Below are positions 20,716-30,228 of a stretch of DNA of 64,000 bases, one piece after another; position 1 is the first letter of the stretch; each line of letters starts with the position of its first letter. Under the pieces are notes generated by a model. That model saw only the letters and a list, made by a program, of their open reading frames with translations, did not search any database and was not told the DNA's origin. This stretch comes from Raffaelea ambrosiae (taxonomy: Eukaryota > Ascomycota > Sordariomycetes > Ophiostomatales > Ophiostomataceae): positions 2,113,950-2,177,949 of the forward strand of contig PCDI01000006.1 in the NCBI GenBank assembly GCA_002778195.1, read 5' to 3'. The translations under genes and the position numbers were made by a program.

Positions 20716-23700
20716 ATGAAGCGAAAGCGGAGCGAGGAGCAATGTGGCCTATCTCATGCGGCAGTGTTTGGTCCGGATTTCCACGCGGAAGTCGAAAGGC
20801 AGGCCCAAAACATAGGACACGTCTTCGATATCGTACAAACCTCACTTTCATCAATAGGAGTGCCACACGTCGTGGCCGCTTACACAGACATCATCATAGA
20901 CGCAGAGAAAGGCAAATCGACACCTGCATCAGAGAACGTCAAGTTGACCTCTGTGCCACTGCTGTCGGTCGCAAAGAAATGGGGTCACAATGTCATTCGT
21001 GACAACGAATGGTACGACCTTCCCACCACCGTCTGCCGAAGTCTGCGCGGCCTTGCGCTCAAGTTCGATTTGGCAGAAGTTACTCCAGTTTTCAATGCGG
21101 CCTTTATCCACAAAGCGACAGAAAAACAAAGGCAGTTCCAGCATTTGGAGATGTGTCATGTGAAAGCCGTCCTACAGCACTTCGACTCAGGGCCGCGTCT
21201 AAAGCCGATCAAAACCACCGAAGTTCTACCTCGTGATATTCGGGAGAATTACGAAATGAACAAATCAGGATTTTTACAACTATCTCTACTCGGAAAACGC
21301 AAGGCCGCACAACGAAGTGGCATTCCACCGGGCACAGACACCCAGGTCGCTGTGGGCGAGTCTTCAGAATTCTCTTCGGGTACGCCCGTATGCAGTGGTT
21401 CCCGCACAGCCACAGGCATCTCGGCAACGTCTACACCCAAGAATGGCAAGCCGAGAGCCCACAACAACAGCCCCGGAGGCGTGCGCAAGTCCGGGCCAGG
21501 CCGCAAACCACGGGCGTGTGCAGAATGCAAGAAGCAGAAGATGAAGTGCGAGCTGCTTCCGGGCCATGCGAGCTGTCGAAACTGTCTCCGGCGCAATCTG
21601 GAATGCGCCATCAAGCACGCAGCAGTCTGGACGGACAGTGCTCATGCGGCTGCGTCCCAAGCTCCTCGGATTGATCGGCCCATCACCACCACAGACACCC
21701 ATGAGTATACGTAGGTGGCATTGTGTCGTCTTTTTTTCCATACAATCGTCCCCTAACACAACACGGCACAGCCGAAAACTAGAGGCCATGCGGCTCGAGA
21801 TCCAGCAGATGAAACAGAGCATCGATGCTCTGCTGCAGCAAGGCGGCGTCCGATCACGTGGACGACAATCGGCCAGTGTGCAGCGCGCTGCAAGTCATGG
21901 GAGCCTGCAGACACCCCGGAACACGGGCAGCAGCAGTCCATCGGGAACGACCCTGTCCGCGCGCGAAGACAACACGCACATGGCCATGACGCGGGAGAAC
22001 TCGCTCGAGCCCCTGCCCGCGGGGGACTACGCCAACGGGGCCGTGATGGTGGACGAGCCCATGGGCAGTCTGTACGAGGTGACGAGACTGCGGAACATTC
22101 GCAGCAATCGGACCAAGATGGTGCGTCCGCCGAGGGACGAGCAGGACGAGTTGGATGATTTTATTTCGAAGGGGGTGATATCGGAGGCTGAAGCCGAGGA
22201 CTTGTACAAAATGTAAGTGAAAAAAGAAGGGAAAACAGGGAAAGGGGGGAGAAAGAATGAAAGAATGAAAGAATGAAAGAATGAAAGAATGAAAGAATGA
22301 AAGAATGAAAGAATGAAAGAACGAAAGGATGAATGGATGAATGACAACTGACGTCCCCAGCTTCCACACCTCCCTCAACCACTACCTCTGGGTCGGCCTC
22401 GAACAGACACACCCCAGCTTCGCGTCGGTCCGCCAATCGTCGGAGCTGCTGACGGCGACCATCCTGACGGTGACCGCGCTGCACATCCCGACCAGCGCCG
22501 AGACCTTTGACAAGTGCTACCAGGCGTTCCTCGCGCTCATCGCCTCGTCCATGTTCTCGCGCTACCACTCGGTCGACGACGTGCGCGCGCTCTGCGTGGC
22601 CGCCTTCTGGCTGTCCGACGTCTCCTGGAAGCTGTCGGGCCACGCCATCCGCATCGCCACCGAGCTCAACCTCCACCAGTCGTTTGCGCGCGCGCTCGCG
22701 GGCGACCGCGAGCACTTTTTGCGCGCCCGCCTGTGGTACATGCTGTACGTGTGCGACCACCACTTCAGCATCGCCTACGGCCGCCCGCCCATGATTGCCG
22801 AGTCGCAGCAGATCCGCGAGCACGAGACGTTTCTGGCGTCGCCGCTGGCGGACGCCCTGGACCAGCGCATCTGCTCGCAGGTGCACCTGATGCAGATCCT
22901 GACCCGCATCTACGGCCGCTTTTCCATGACGGAGAGGGGGGGGGTGGTCCCAGGCAGGGCCGACCCCGGGGGGCGGGGAGAAGCCGCTACCCTGTTCGCG
23001 TCATCGTCGTCATCGTCGTCATCCTCGTCGTCGTCGTCGTCGTCCGCCATGCTCGCAGAGTCCGACCTCGCCGAACTCCGCCACTTCAACCTCGAAATCG
23101 ACCAGTGGCGCATGCGCTGGCACCCCCGCCAACAGCCCAGCCCCTGCATCGGCACCTTCCCGCCCAAGGGCATCATCCTCTACAGCTACTTTGCCAAGCT
23201 GCAGCTCAACTCGCTCGCCGTCCGCGGCGTCCGCCTCCCCCACACCGGGCCCCCCCAGCACATGTCCACGGAGCGCAAAGAGTTTGCCAACATGGGCATC
23301 TCCGCCGCCGCCAGCATCCTCACCTTTGTCCTCGAGGAGGCCGACCTGCGCCGGGCGCTGGTGGGCACGCCGCTGTACGTGCACACCATGATTGCCTTTG
23401 CCTCGGTCTTTCTCATGAAGATGGCGGCCCAGTGGGACAACCGCGGCGGCGGGCCGGGCAGCGGGCCGGGCGGCGGGCTCAACATCGAGACGGGCTACGT
23501 GTCCCAGCTGCTGCGGCGGATGATTGCGCTGCTCAAGAGCGCCGTCACCTCGGACCGGCACCTGCTGTACCACATCGCGGCCGGGCTGGAGAAGATGCTG
23601 TCCAAGATGCGGGCCCAGCCGCCGCTGGCGACGACGACAGGGAGTCCCGTACCGGGGGCAGCATCGTCGTCCTCGGTTGGGTCCGCCGTCACCATGGGGG

Positions 23701-24017
23701 CGCCAGGCCTGTCCACGCCGTCGTCGTCGTCTTCTGCACTGGGCTACTCTGTACCAGGGAGCGGCACGGCGCCGCCGCCCATGCTCTCGGCCGCGCAGCA
23801 GCAGCAGCACGGCGCCGGTTCCATGGGGCCCGGCGTGCCGTTGGCCGCGTTCCCAGAGTCGTCTGCTGGCTGGAATGCGCTGTCTGGGGCGCTGCCAGGC
23901 CCAGACGTGTTTGCCGCGGACATGCCTCTGCTCAACAACAGCATCATCTACGAGGCCTTTGGGTCGGAGTCGTCCAATGACGTGTACAATCTTCTGACCA
24001 GCCAGTTTTCGTACTGA
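20716..24017 (+). CDS. Zn2Cys6 transcription factor with fungal-specific TF domain
   Basis: Three exons, 20716-21710, 21772-22212 and 22361-24017, give 1,030 residues. Junctions are GTAGGT...CAG and GTAAGT...CAG and keep frame into HSRKLEAMRLEIQ and IFHTSLNHYLWV. The zinc cluster is at residues 268-297 (CAECKKQKMKC...CRNCLRRNLEC; spacing 2-6-8-2-6), followed by a short coiled coil. The middle homology region reads DVRALCVAAFWLSDVSWKL, IRIATELNLHQ and RLWYMLYVCDHHFSIAYGRP. From memory this is closest to PrtT/War1-type regulators, which is tentative. Odd points are about 265 residues before the zinc cluster, an octamer repeat in intron 2 and a run of serines (near 23000-23043). Targets are unknown. 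Confidence 0.82.
22251..22330. repeat. Octamer tandem repeat (GAAAGAAT)n in an intron
   Basis: Eight perfect GAAAGAAT units (22251-22314) are followed by two one-base variants, all inside the 148-nt second intron (22213-22360) of the transcription factor gene. Confidence 0.9.
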
Positions 24018-25142
24018 AAGCGTTCTCAGAAGCATTCGATTGTTGTCCGCACTGTTGAGGGCCGGTGGCTTGTCTCAGAGGACCCCGGAAACCCAGCCAC
24101 GCTGTCCGGCCAAGACGTGTTGGCCCGCAGATATATGCCTCTGTAGCGTGCCAGTGGGCCGTGCTCTTGCCCAACAGGCAACGGAGCCAGCCAGTATTTT
24201 TCCGAGGAAGAGCAAGTGCACTTAGTTTGATGAATAGTAGTCGTGAAACCTCTCGACTTGCTATGTGTTTTTGTTGATCCGTCTTTGGGTCGGCCAAATC
24301 GTGGCTATCTGCAAAGAGCTCGTTCGCAAAACAAACGATACCACGTGTGGCATCGCCTCCAGGTTCCCGGTCTATGTTTCCAATATATTCGCATTAGAAC
24401 CCCCCAGAAGGCCGCCCACTGACCATACAAACGGCTGGGGATACAGCTTGTACTCGAGGTTATCCGAAGGCGCGGCAACTGCTACCTGCCTTGCCACCGT
24501 TGGTGCAACTGCGCTGGGAATTTGTATTTATTGGAGAAGTAATTCGTTTCCAACTCGGAAAACAAGTTCTATACCCCGTCGCCCACCTCACGCTGCCCTA
24601 TATGCACCTTGTATTGACGAACCATCGCCGCGTGCCACTCTGTATAGAAAAGACCACCTTATGGGTGTCCGCTAGCATCTGTAGAATCTCTCGTGTGGAT
24701 GGCTCGCTTGCTTTCTGGAGCAACCGTTCTGGCACGTCTCCGTGTATGTTTTGAATGATCTCTTGTCGACAAACCAGACTTGCTGCTCACGTGGTTTGTC
24801 CGCTTTTAGACACTGCTGGGCAGTGCATGGGTGTGTCCTGCAGGAATAAATACACCAGGAAAGGGAGCAGGCAGCTTGGGCCGCTGAGAGACTATTATGT
24901 CTCAGTTTTCGTATTGATAGCGTCAAAGTGGATCATAAATGTACGGTGGTAGTCCAAAAATATCCGATCACTCCCCACACGTGATGTAAAGCGTCTCAAA
25001 AAGTGCCTGTGCCACAAGCGTATAAAGTCGAAGCCAAAATCGGAAAACCGCAAGGATGTCTAAATATACAAACGGGTGAGATCCGGTAAACAGGTTGAGC
25101 CAGACACACAGATCCACCAGTCCAGCGTGCCGTGGCATGCCC
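24018..25142. other. Intergenic between convergent genes, no gene seen
   Basis: It separates the converging transcription factor and hydrolase genes. Only short AT-rich frames without motifs are present. Confidence 0.4.
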
Positions 25143-26444
25143 TCACTTCTGCAGAACCTTGTTCAGCCAGCCGAAAATGACGCTGTTCGCCTCCTTGCCC
25201 GCTCCGATCTGGCAGTGGTACCCGGCCGTTCCGTTGAAGACGTACAGCGTAGCCCGGTCGCCCAGGGCCTGCTTGACCAGCGCCGACTGGCCGGCGAAAA
25301 AGTCCTCGTACTCGGCATCCGCAATGAACACGGGCGCCTGGATGTTGCCGACGACGCCTTCCAGGGCGTACGCGCGCGTCTGGTTCAGCCAGTCGTAGGG
25401 CGAGTGCGTGTCAAAGGACCACAGGCCCTGCTCGACGCCCCACCGGATGCGCGTGCTGGTGTTGGTCTGGGCGACCAGCGAGAGGATCTGGTCGTCAAAG
25501 GCGGACTGGTTGCCGGCCGCGAAGACGGCCTGGAGATGCGCGGGCAGCTGGGACGAGACGGCCTGGTAAAAGTCCCAGACGCCGCCGTCGAGGGCCACGG
25601 CGGCGAAGCGGGGCTCGAAGGCGGCGGCGCGGGCGGCCAGGTAGCCGCCCATGGAGTTGCCGAGCAGGACGAGGCGGGCCGGGTCGACGAGGGCGGCCTT
25701 GTCGGTCAGCAGGTAGTCGACGACGGGGCGGACGACGCGCTCCCAGTCGGGGATGAAGCCGATGTTCTGGTCGCGGCGGACGGTGCCCTGGCCGGGGCCG
25801 TCCAGGGTGAAGCAGTTCCATCCGCGCGCGAGGGCGGCGGCGACGTACTGGTGGTAGGCGTCTTCCTGCGAGGCGTCGTAGCCGTTGGTGATGACCAGCG
25901 TCTGGGTCGGGCGCGGGGAGGCGGTCGCGGCATACCACACGCCCTCCACGACAAAGCGGCCGTCGGCCGCCGGGATGCGCACGCGCTGGCCCGGCACGGC
26001 CAGCGCGTGGATGGCCTGGTCAAAGGCGGCCGTCTGCTCGGCCCAGAAGAGCGCGGCGCGCGGGTCGTCCCAGTCGGCGCGGAGGTAGAAGTCGGCGCGG
26101 CGGAAGTACTTGGCCGTCGAGAACCACGAGTCGCGCACGTTGACGGCGTCGTAGGCAATCTCCGCGTCGAGGGCGCGGGCCTTGGTGTGGTTGGCCAGCG
26201 CCCAGAACGCCTGCGTGAACGACTCGAAATCGCCGGCTCGGATGTCCTTGGCCGCGCCGAGCACCTCGGCCACGTCGCCGCCGCCCGACGTGGCCGAGCC
26301 CAGGGGGTTGAGAAGCTCAAAGTTGAACGAGGCGTCGCTGCTCAGCGGCAGGGTGGGAATGTCAGCCGCAGCAACGGCAGCCGCATGGTGAGCGACCTGC
26401 AGGAACGCCACCGACGAGGCGAGGACCGAAGAAGTAATCTTCAT
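25143..26444 (-). CDS. Secreted alpha/beta hydrolase, DUF1100/dihydropseudooxynicotine-hydrolase-like
   Basis: An intron-less 433-residue protein. Residues 1-27 are a signal peptide (MKITSSVLASSVAFLQVAHH...). A helical cap-like region (about 60-150) precedes the alpha/beta hydrolase core. Triad candidates are Ser264 in LGNSMGGY, Asp376 in FIADAEYED and His410 in TAGYHCQ. TNGYDASQED and LDGPGQG are typical oxyanion and core motifs of the family containing bacterial 2,6-dihydropseudooxynicotine hydrolase and FrsA-like esterases. The reaction is therefore likely hydrolysis of a C-C, ester or amide bond; substrate unknown. Several N-x-S/T sites fit secretion. It is divergent from the Zn2Cys6 regulator at 27194, with 749 bases between, so that regulator is a candidate controller. 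Confidence 0.82.
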   Translation of the reverse strand: MKITSSVLASSVAFLQVAHHAAAVAAADIPTLPLSSDASFNFELLNPLGSATSGGGDVAEVLGAAKDIRAGDFESFTQAFWALANHTKARALDAEIAYDAVNVRDSWFSTAKYFRRADFYLRADWDDPRAALFWAEQTAAFDQAIHALAVPGQRVRIPAADGRFVVEGVWYAATASPRPTQTLVITNGYDASQEDAYHQYVAAALARGWNCFTLDGPGQGTVRRDQNIGFIPDWERVVRPVVDYLLTDKAALVDPARLVLLGNSMGGYLAARAAAFEPRFAAVALDGGVWDFYQAVSSQLPAHLQAVFAAGNQSAFDDQILSLVAQTNTSTRIRWGVEQGLWSFDTHSPYDWLNQTRAYALEGVVGNIQAPVFIADAEYEDFFAGQSALVKQALGDRATLYVFNGTAGYHCQIGAGKEANSVIFGWLNKVLQK

Positions 26445-27193
26445 TGTGTAGAGAGAGAGCGCGCGCGTGTGTGGGAAAGGGCCGATTGCGTTGTCTCGAT
26501 GCGGGAGAGGGCAGGATGATGCAGAGTGATGCAGAATGGCTCAGAATGATTCAGAATGATGCAAGCTTGTGTTGGATTATTTTCCGTGATTCCGCTGGCA
26601 AGCCCTCCTTCTTATACGCCGTCTCCTTCCGCAGTCTTCTTGTCTCGCCGTGAAGCTCATCCTGCAGCGCATAGTGGTCATCCCCGATGCTCGCTAGGCC
26701 GCAAAAGGAATTGTCTTTGCGAAAGTGCTGCCTGTCCACGATTGCACGTCATGGACGACGCGTTGAGCATGTTTGTCAGGACAGGTGCAAGATTGCACTT
26801 GCAAAGCCTGGACGTGTGGATCTCCGGAAAGCCGGTGCCACCGGTGGGCAAAACCGGTACTGCCAAGCCGATCTGCACTGTCGTCTTACAACTCCAGGCG
26901 CGGCGTACTATTTTTAAAAGTGAGACGGACGGTTAGCCCAGAACGGGAAATGTTTTTGCGAGGTGGGCGCCGCCTCCCCTGCCGCGTCATGACGATCAGT
27001 GGAGAACGGCCGCTATGGTGACTGCCTAGAGTTGCAGATTAACTCTAAAAACCTAAAGCACTCGAACACATTGGTGCCATTTCTTGTTTCCATGCGTCAC
27101 ATCCTCTTTTCTTCCCTGCTGCATTTGCTGTCCAACCCTTTCCCAGACTAGTGTTCGAAAAAGTAGTGGCCCCCCCTTTTCTCTTCCCCGGAA
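26445..27193. promoter_or_regulatory. Divergent promoter region, secreted hydrolase / Zn2Cys6 regulator
   Basis: It holds a short imperfect tandem series of GATGCAGAATG/GATTCAGAATG units at about 26515-26565 and GCACCGGTG-like palindromic sequence near 26837. Shared regulation of the two flanking genes is inferred from the head-to-head arrangement. Confidence 0.4.
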
Positions 27194-29143
27194 ATGGTCA
27201 ACCACGGGCCGTCCGGCAGGTGCGTCAACTGCCGCGAGCGCCGCGTCAAGTGCGACGAGACGAAGCCGCAGTGCCAGCGCTGCCTGAAAAGGGGCCTGCC
27301 GTGCGGAGGCTACCGCCCAGCGCCCAGGAAGCTGCGGTACAAGGACGAGAGCCACCGGCTGTTTGGCGGCGCTTCGCAGCAGGAAGACGAGCACACCTCC
27401 ACATCGGTGGGCAGTGACCAACAACAACAACAACAACAAGGAGAGCCGTGGCGCGCCGACCGCAATGCCCAGCTCGTCCTCGCCTCCCCGTCCGCCTCCT
27501 CGTCCGCGGCCTCGCTCGTGCGGACCACTTACCGGGGCGTCGCCGTGCAGTTCTTCTTGCGCGCGTGCGTGACCAAGGGCCGCGGGCTCGCGTCGACGCG
27601 CGGCTTCTTTGAAGCTCTCCTGCCGGTGCTGCGCCGCACGCCCGCCGACGCTGACTTGGCCGCCGACTTGGACGCCGACGACGCCTCGCCCCTGGCCGCG
27701 GCCGTCGCCGTGGTCGCCTCCAGCCACCTGGCCCTCTGGACCGGCGGCCCGGCGGCGTTCCTCACGCCGCACAGCGCCCTCGGCCGCGCCCTCGCCTGTC
27801 TGCGCGCCGCCCTCCAGGACCCCGTCGAGCGCAGCAAGCCGCACACCATGCTCGCCGCCCTGCTGCTGCACTGGCGCGAAAACGTCGCCGGCGTCTACAG
27901 CGCGCAGCCCGTCCTGCCGCACCACCTGCAGGGCGCCATCTCGTTGTTGCCGCAGCGGTCGCCCTCGCCCTCCTCCTCCTCGGACCAGGATCGCGACCCC
28001 CTCACCACCGTCAAGGCCTACTTGGCGCGGTTTCTCCGGCACGTGGAGGTCGCGCTGGCCCTGCGCAGCGAGGAGGAGGAGGAGGAGCGGGGCCCGGAAC
28101 AGCGGACGCGGTCGCTGCCGCACCATCTGCGCGCCCGCTACGGAGGCGACGCAGCCCCGACCGCAGCGGCGGTGCCGCCCGCGAATCCGAGCTCGCGGCT
28201 GGACGAGATCGGACTCGACATTGCGCATCTGCAGGCCAGCCTTTCCGTGCTGTGCAGAGGCTGGCTCCCTCCTTCTTCGTTGGCGTCGCCGTCGTCGCCG
28301 CCGCCGCCGCCGCCGCCGTCCCCCGATGCGGCGGCATGGAGGCACCAGGTGGTGCGCACCCATGGCCGGCTTCTCGACTGGCGGCACAACCTGCCCCGGC
28401 ACTGGCACCCGCTGCGCCTGACGCGCGGCCGGGACTTTCCCGCCTCGTGCCCCAGCTACCACGACACCGGCGAGATGTACACCTGCTGCCAGGTCGCGTC
28501 GATCTGGAATCTGTGGCGCTGCTACCGTCTCAAGTGCATCCACATGTCCCTCGTGCTGCGGCTGCACCAACGACAACAACAGCAGCAGCAGCAGCAGCAG
28601 CAGGAGGACGGGGGGGCCGGCGTGCAAGAGGATGTGCAGGACATTGTCGACGGCATCTGCTACACCGTGCCCTTCTACCTCGGCAACCGCACCCGGCCAT
28701 CGAGCCTCGACGATTTCTCCGACCCGACCATTGTGTTTCCGAGCCAGTACTCCCTGCCGCCGGGCAGCCGCATCCGGTCCCGCATCTGGGGCGAGCACGT
28801 GCAGCAGTCCAAAGAGGCCAACCTGCTGTCCTTTGCGGACCACAAGCACCATGCCATTGCCCAGGGCGCCTGGCACCTCCTCGGGTCGCTCAGTCGACTG
28901 CTGTACATGCTGTCCAGTCCCCATGGCAGCCTCATCGCGCGGCTGCTGCGTCCCGGGCAGCACGACTGGATCCGCCAACAGTTTCTGCGCACGCTGGTGC
29001 TGCTTCGTCTCCCTTTTCACTCGCAACATTCGTCGTCGACAGCCCTGTCGTCCGATCCAATAGACGAAAAAAACAGCGCCTCTTGGGCCGACGAAATGGC
29101 CCGGCAACTATTCCATAGTCACAGTATTATTGGCGGTATATGA
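27194..29143 (+). CDS. Zn2Cys6 transcription factor with polyglutamine tracts
   Basis: An intron-less 649-residue protein. The zinc cluster is at the extreme N-terminus: Cys10, 13, 20, 27, 30 and 37 (RCVNCRERRVKCDETKPQC...CLKRGLPC). The rest fits the fungal-specific TF domain of the DUF3468/Fungal_trans_2 type (SSHLALWTGG, ALACLRAALQDP, HTMLAALLLHWRENVAGV, HLLGSLSRLLYML). Two Gln tracts (CAA near 27419-27441; CAG/CAA near 28567-28602), Ser runs and a Pro run (near 28301-28320) are low-complexity linkers. It lies head-to-head with the secreted hydrolase and upstream of the acid-sugar kinase in the same direction. Local pathway control is possible but not shown. Confidence 0.85.
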   Translation: MVNHGPSGRCVNCRERRVKCDETKPQCQRCLKRGLPCGGYRPAPRKLRYKDESHRLFGGASQQEDEHTSTSVGSDQQQQQQQGEPWRADRNAQLVLASPSASSSAASLVRTTYRGVAVQFFLRACVTKGRGLASTRGFFEALLPVLRRTPADADLAADLDADDASPLAAAVAVVASSHLALWTGGPAAFLTPHSALGRALACLRAALQDPVERSKPHTMLAALLLHWRENVAGVYSAQPVLPHHLQGAISLLPQRSPSPSSSSDQDRDPLTTVKAYLARFLRHVEVALALRSEEEEEERGPEQRTRSLPHHLRARYGGDAAPTAAAVPPANPSSRLDEIGLDIAHLQASLSVLCRGWLPPSSLASPSSPPPPPPPSPDAAAWRHQVVRTHGRLLDWRHNLPRHWHPLRLTRGRDFPASCPSYHDTGEMYTCCQVASIWNLWRCYRLKCIHMSLVLRLHQRQQQQQQQQQQEDGGAGVQEDVQDIVDGICYTVPFYLGNRTRPSSLDDFSDPTIVFPSQYSLPPGSRIRSRIWGEHVQQSKEANLLSFADHKHHAIAQGAWHLLGSLSRLLYMLSSPHGSLIARLLRPGQHDWIRQQFLRTLVLLRLPFHSQHSSSTALSSDPIDEKNSASWADEMARQLFHSHSIIGGI

Positions 29144-30228
29144 GCGTCCAGTCCGCCGATAGCGCAGCTAGTATTCCATAGTCTCTGCTATGCTCAGGAT
29201 GGGGGGGGTGGGGGGGGTTCTTTGTTATTTAGAGTGAAAGAACTTTGGGTTATGCGCATCTTTGGTGTTTTGTGAAAGGGACATCACGTGTGCATTGTCA
29301 CTTCCAAGAAGAGAGAAAAGGCGCCCCTCACTCAAGCTTTGTTGCATCTGCTACCACCTACAACGGCGCATCGAGCGTGGTATCGAAGCTGTTCTCGCCA
29401 TGAGCAGCCATGCTTCACAGCCGTGCTCTGAGCAAGAGCCCTGGTCTGTTGAGTTTGTCCGCCGAGGTTATGTGGACACAGCACCGCTAGTGGCCACAAG
29501 AAGACGAGACAGGTGTCGATGGCACGTCCGTGTTGTTGTCCGATTCGGGCTTCTGTGCAAAGGTTCCACGCGTTTGGAGCGCAAAACCAGAATGGTGCAA
29601 CTTTGCCACGCGATCGATTTCGGCCATCTGCCAGAAGGTCACCCGTTTGGTGCTGGCTGACAGGCTACCTCAAGACTCGTCCCGGCTACTATCCCAAGGC
29701 TCGAAGTCCCCGTCGTAATGAGAGCCTTCAAGCGCCGCGACTGGCACTGCCTGGCCAACTTCCCCCGGGCAATCGTCAACATTGATTCTCGGTTCGCCTG
29801 CTCTTGCGAAGAGTTGATACCAGATTGACTTGGCCAGCTTTGCACGCCCAATGGGGCCAATGCCACAGACACTGTGACCTCTCACTCCGGGATATGGGGA
29901 AAGAATGGGCAAAGCAAAACTCGGGGCCAGCCCATCGAAAAGGCGAGTGCTGGTGAATTCCCGGAGTGGAAAATCCGGCGTGGAAATAAGCGGGCAGAAG
30001 CGGAGCCATTCTCCGCCAAACGTCCAAAATGCCGACGCAGCGCTCTCAACCGCCGATTTACGGGTCTCCCCTCCTCTTTCTCCAGACTGTGGATGGATTC
30101 CTGAGACACAGGGTACATGTACCGGTGGCACTCCTAATAGCATGTCACGCCTGCACGCCTAAGCAACCACGCCGTCTGTATGCTGGCCTTTTTTCTTTGA
30201 AACCCCCCAAAAGCTCTCCTCTTACGAC
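29144..30228. other. Intergenic, no gene seen
   Basis: It contains a G run near 29200-29217. Frames on both strands are short and lack motifs. The final 100 bases are the likely leader of the kinase gene. Confidence 0.4.

Noticed and set aside
22920..23045. Possible unspliced intron in the Gly/Ser-rich part of the first regulator
   Set aside because: The frame stays open and no good donor/acceptor pair was seen. A low-complexity insertion is simpler.
25095..26519. 474-codon frame opposite the secreted hydrolase
   Set aside because: A shadow frame. The minus strand has the signal peptide and catalytic triad.
27053..29107. 684-codon minus-strand frame over the second Zn2Cys6 gene
   Set aside because: Low-complexity Arg/Gly shadow. 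The plus-strand protein has the complete zinc cluster.
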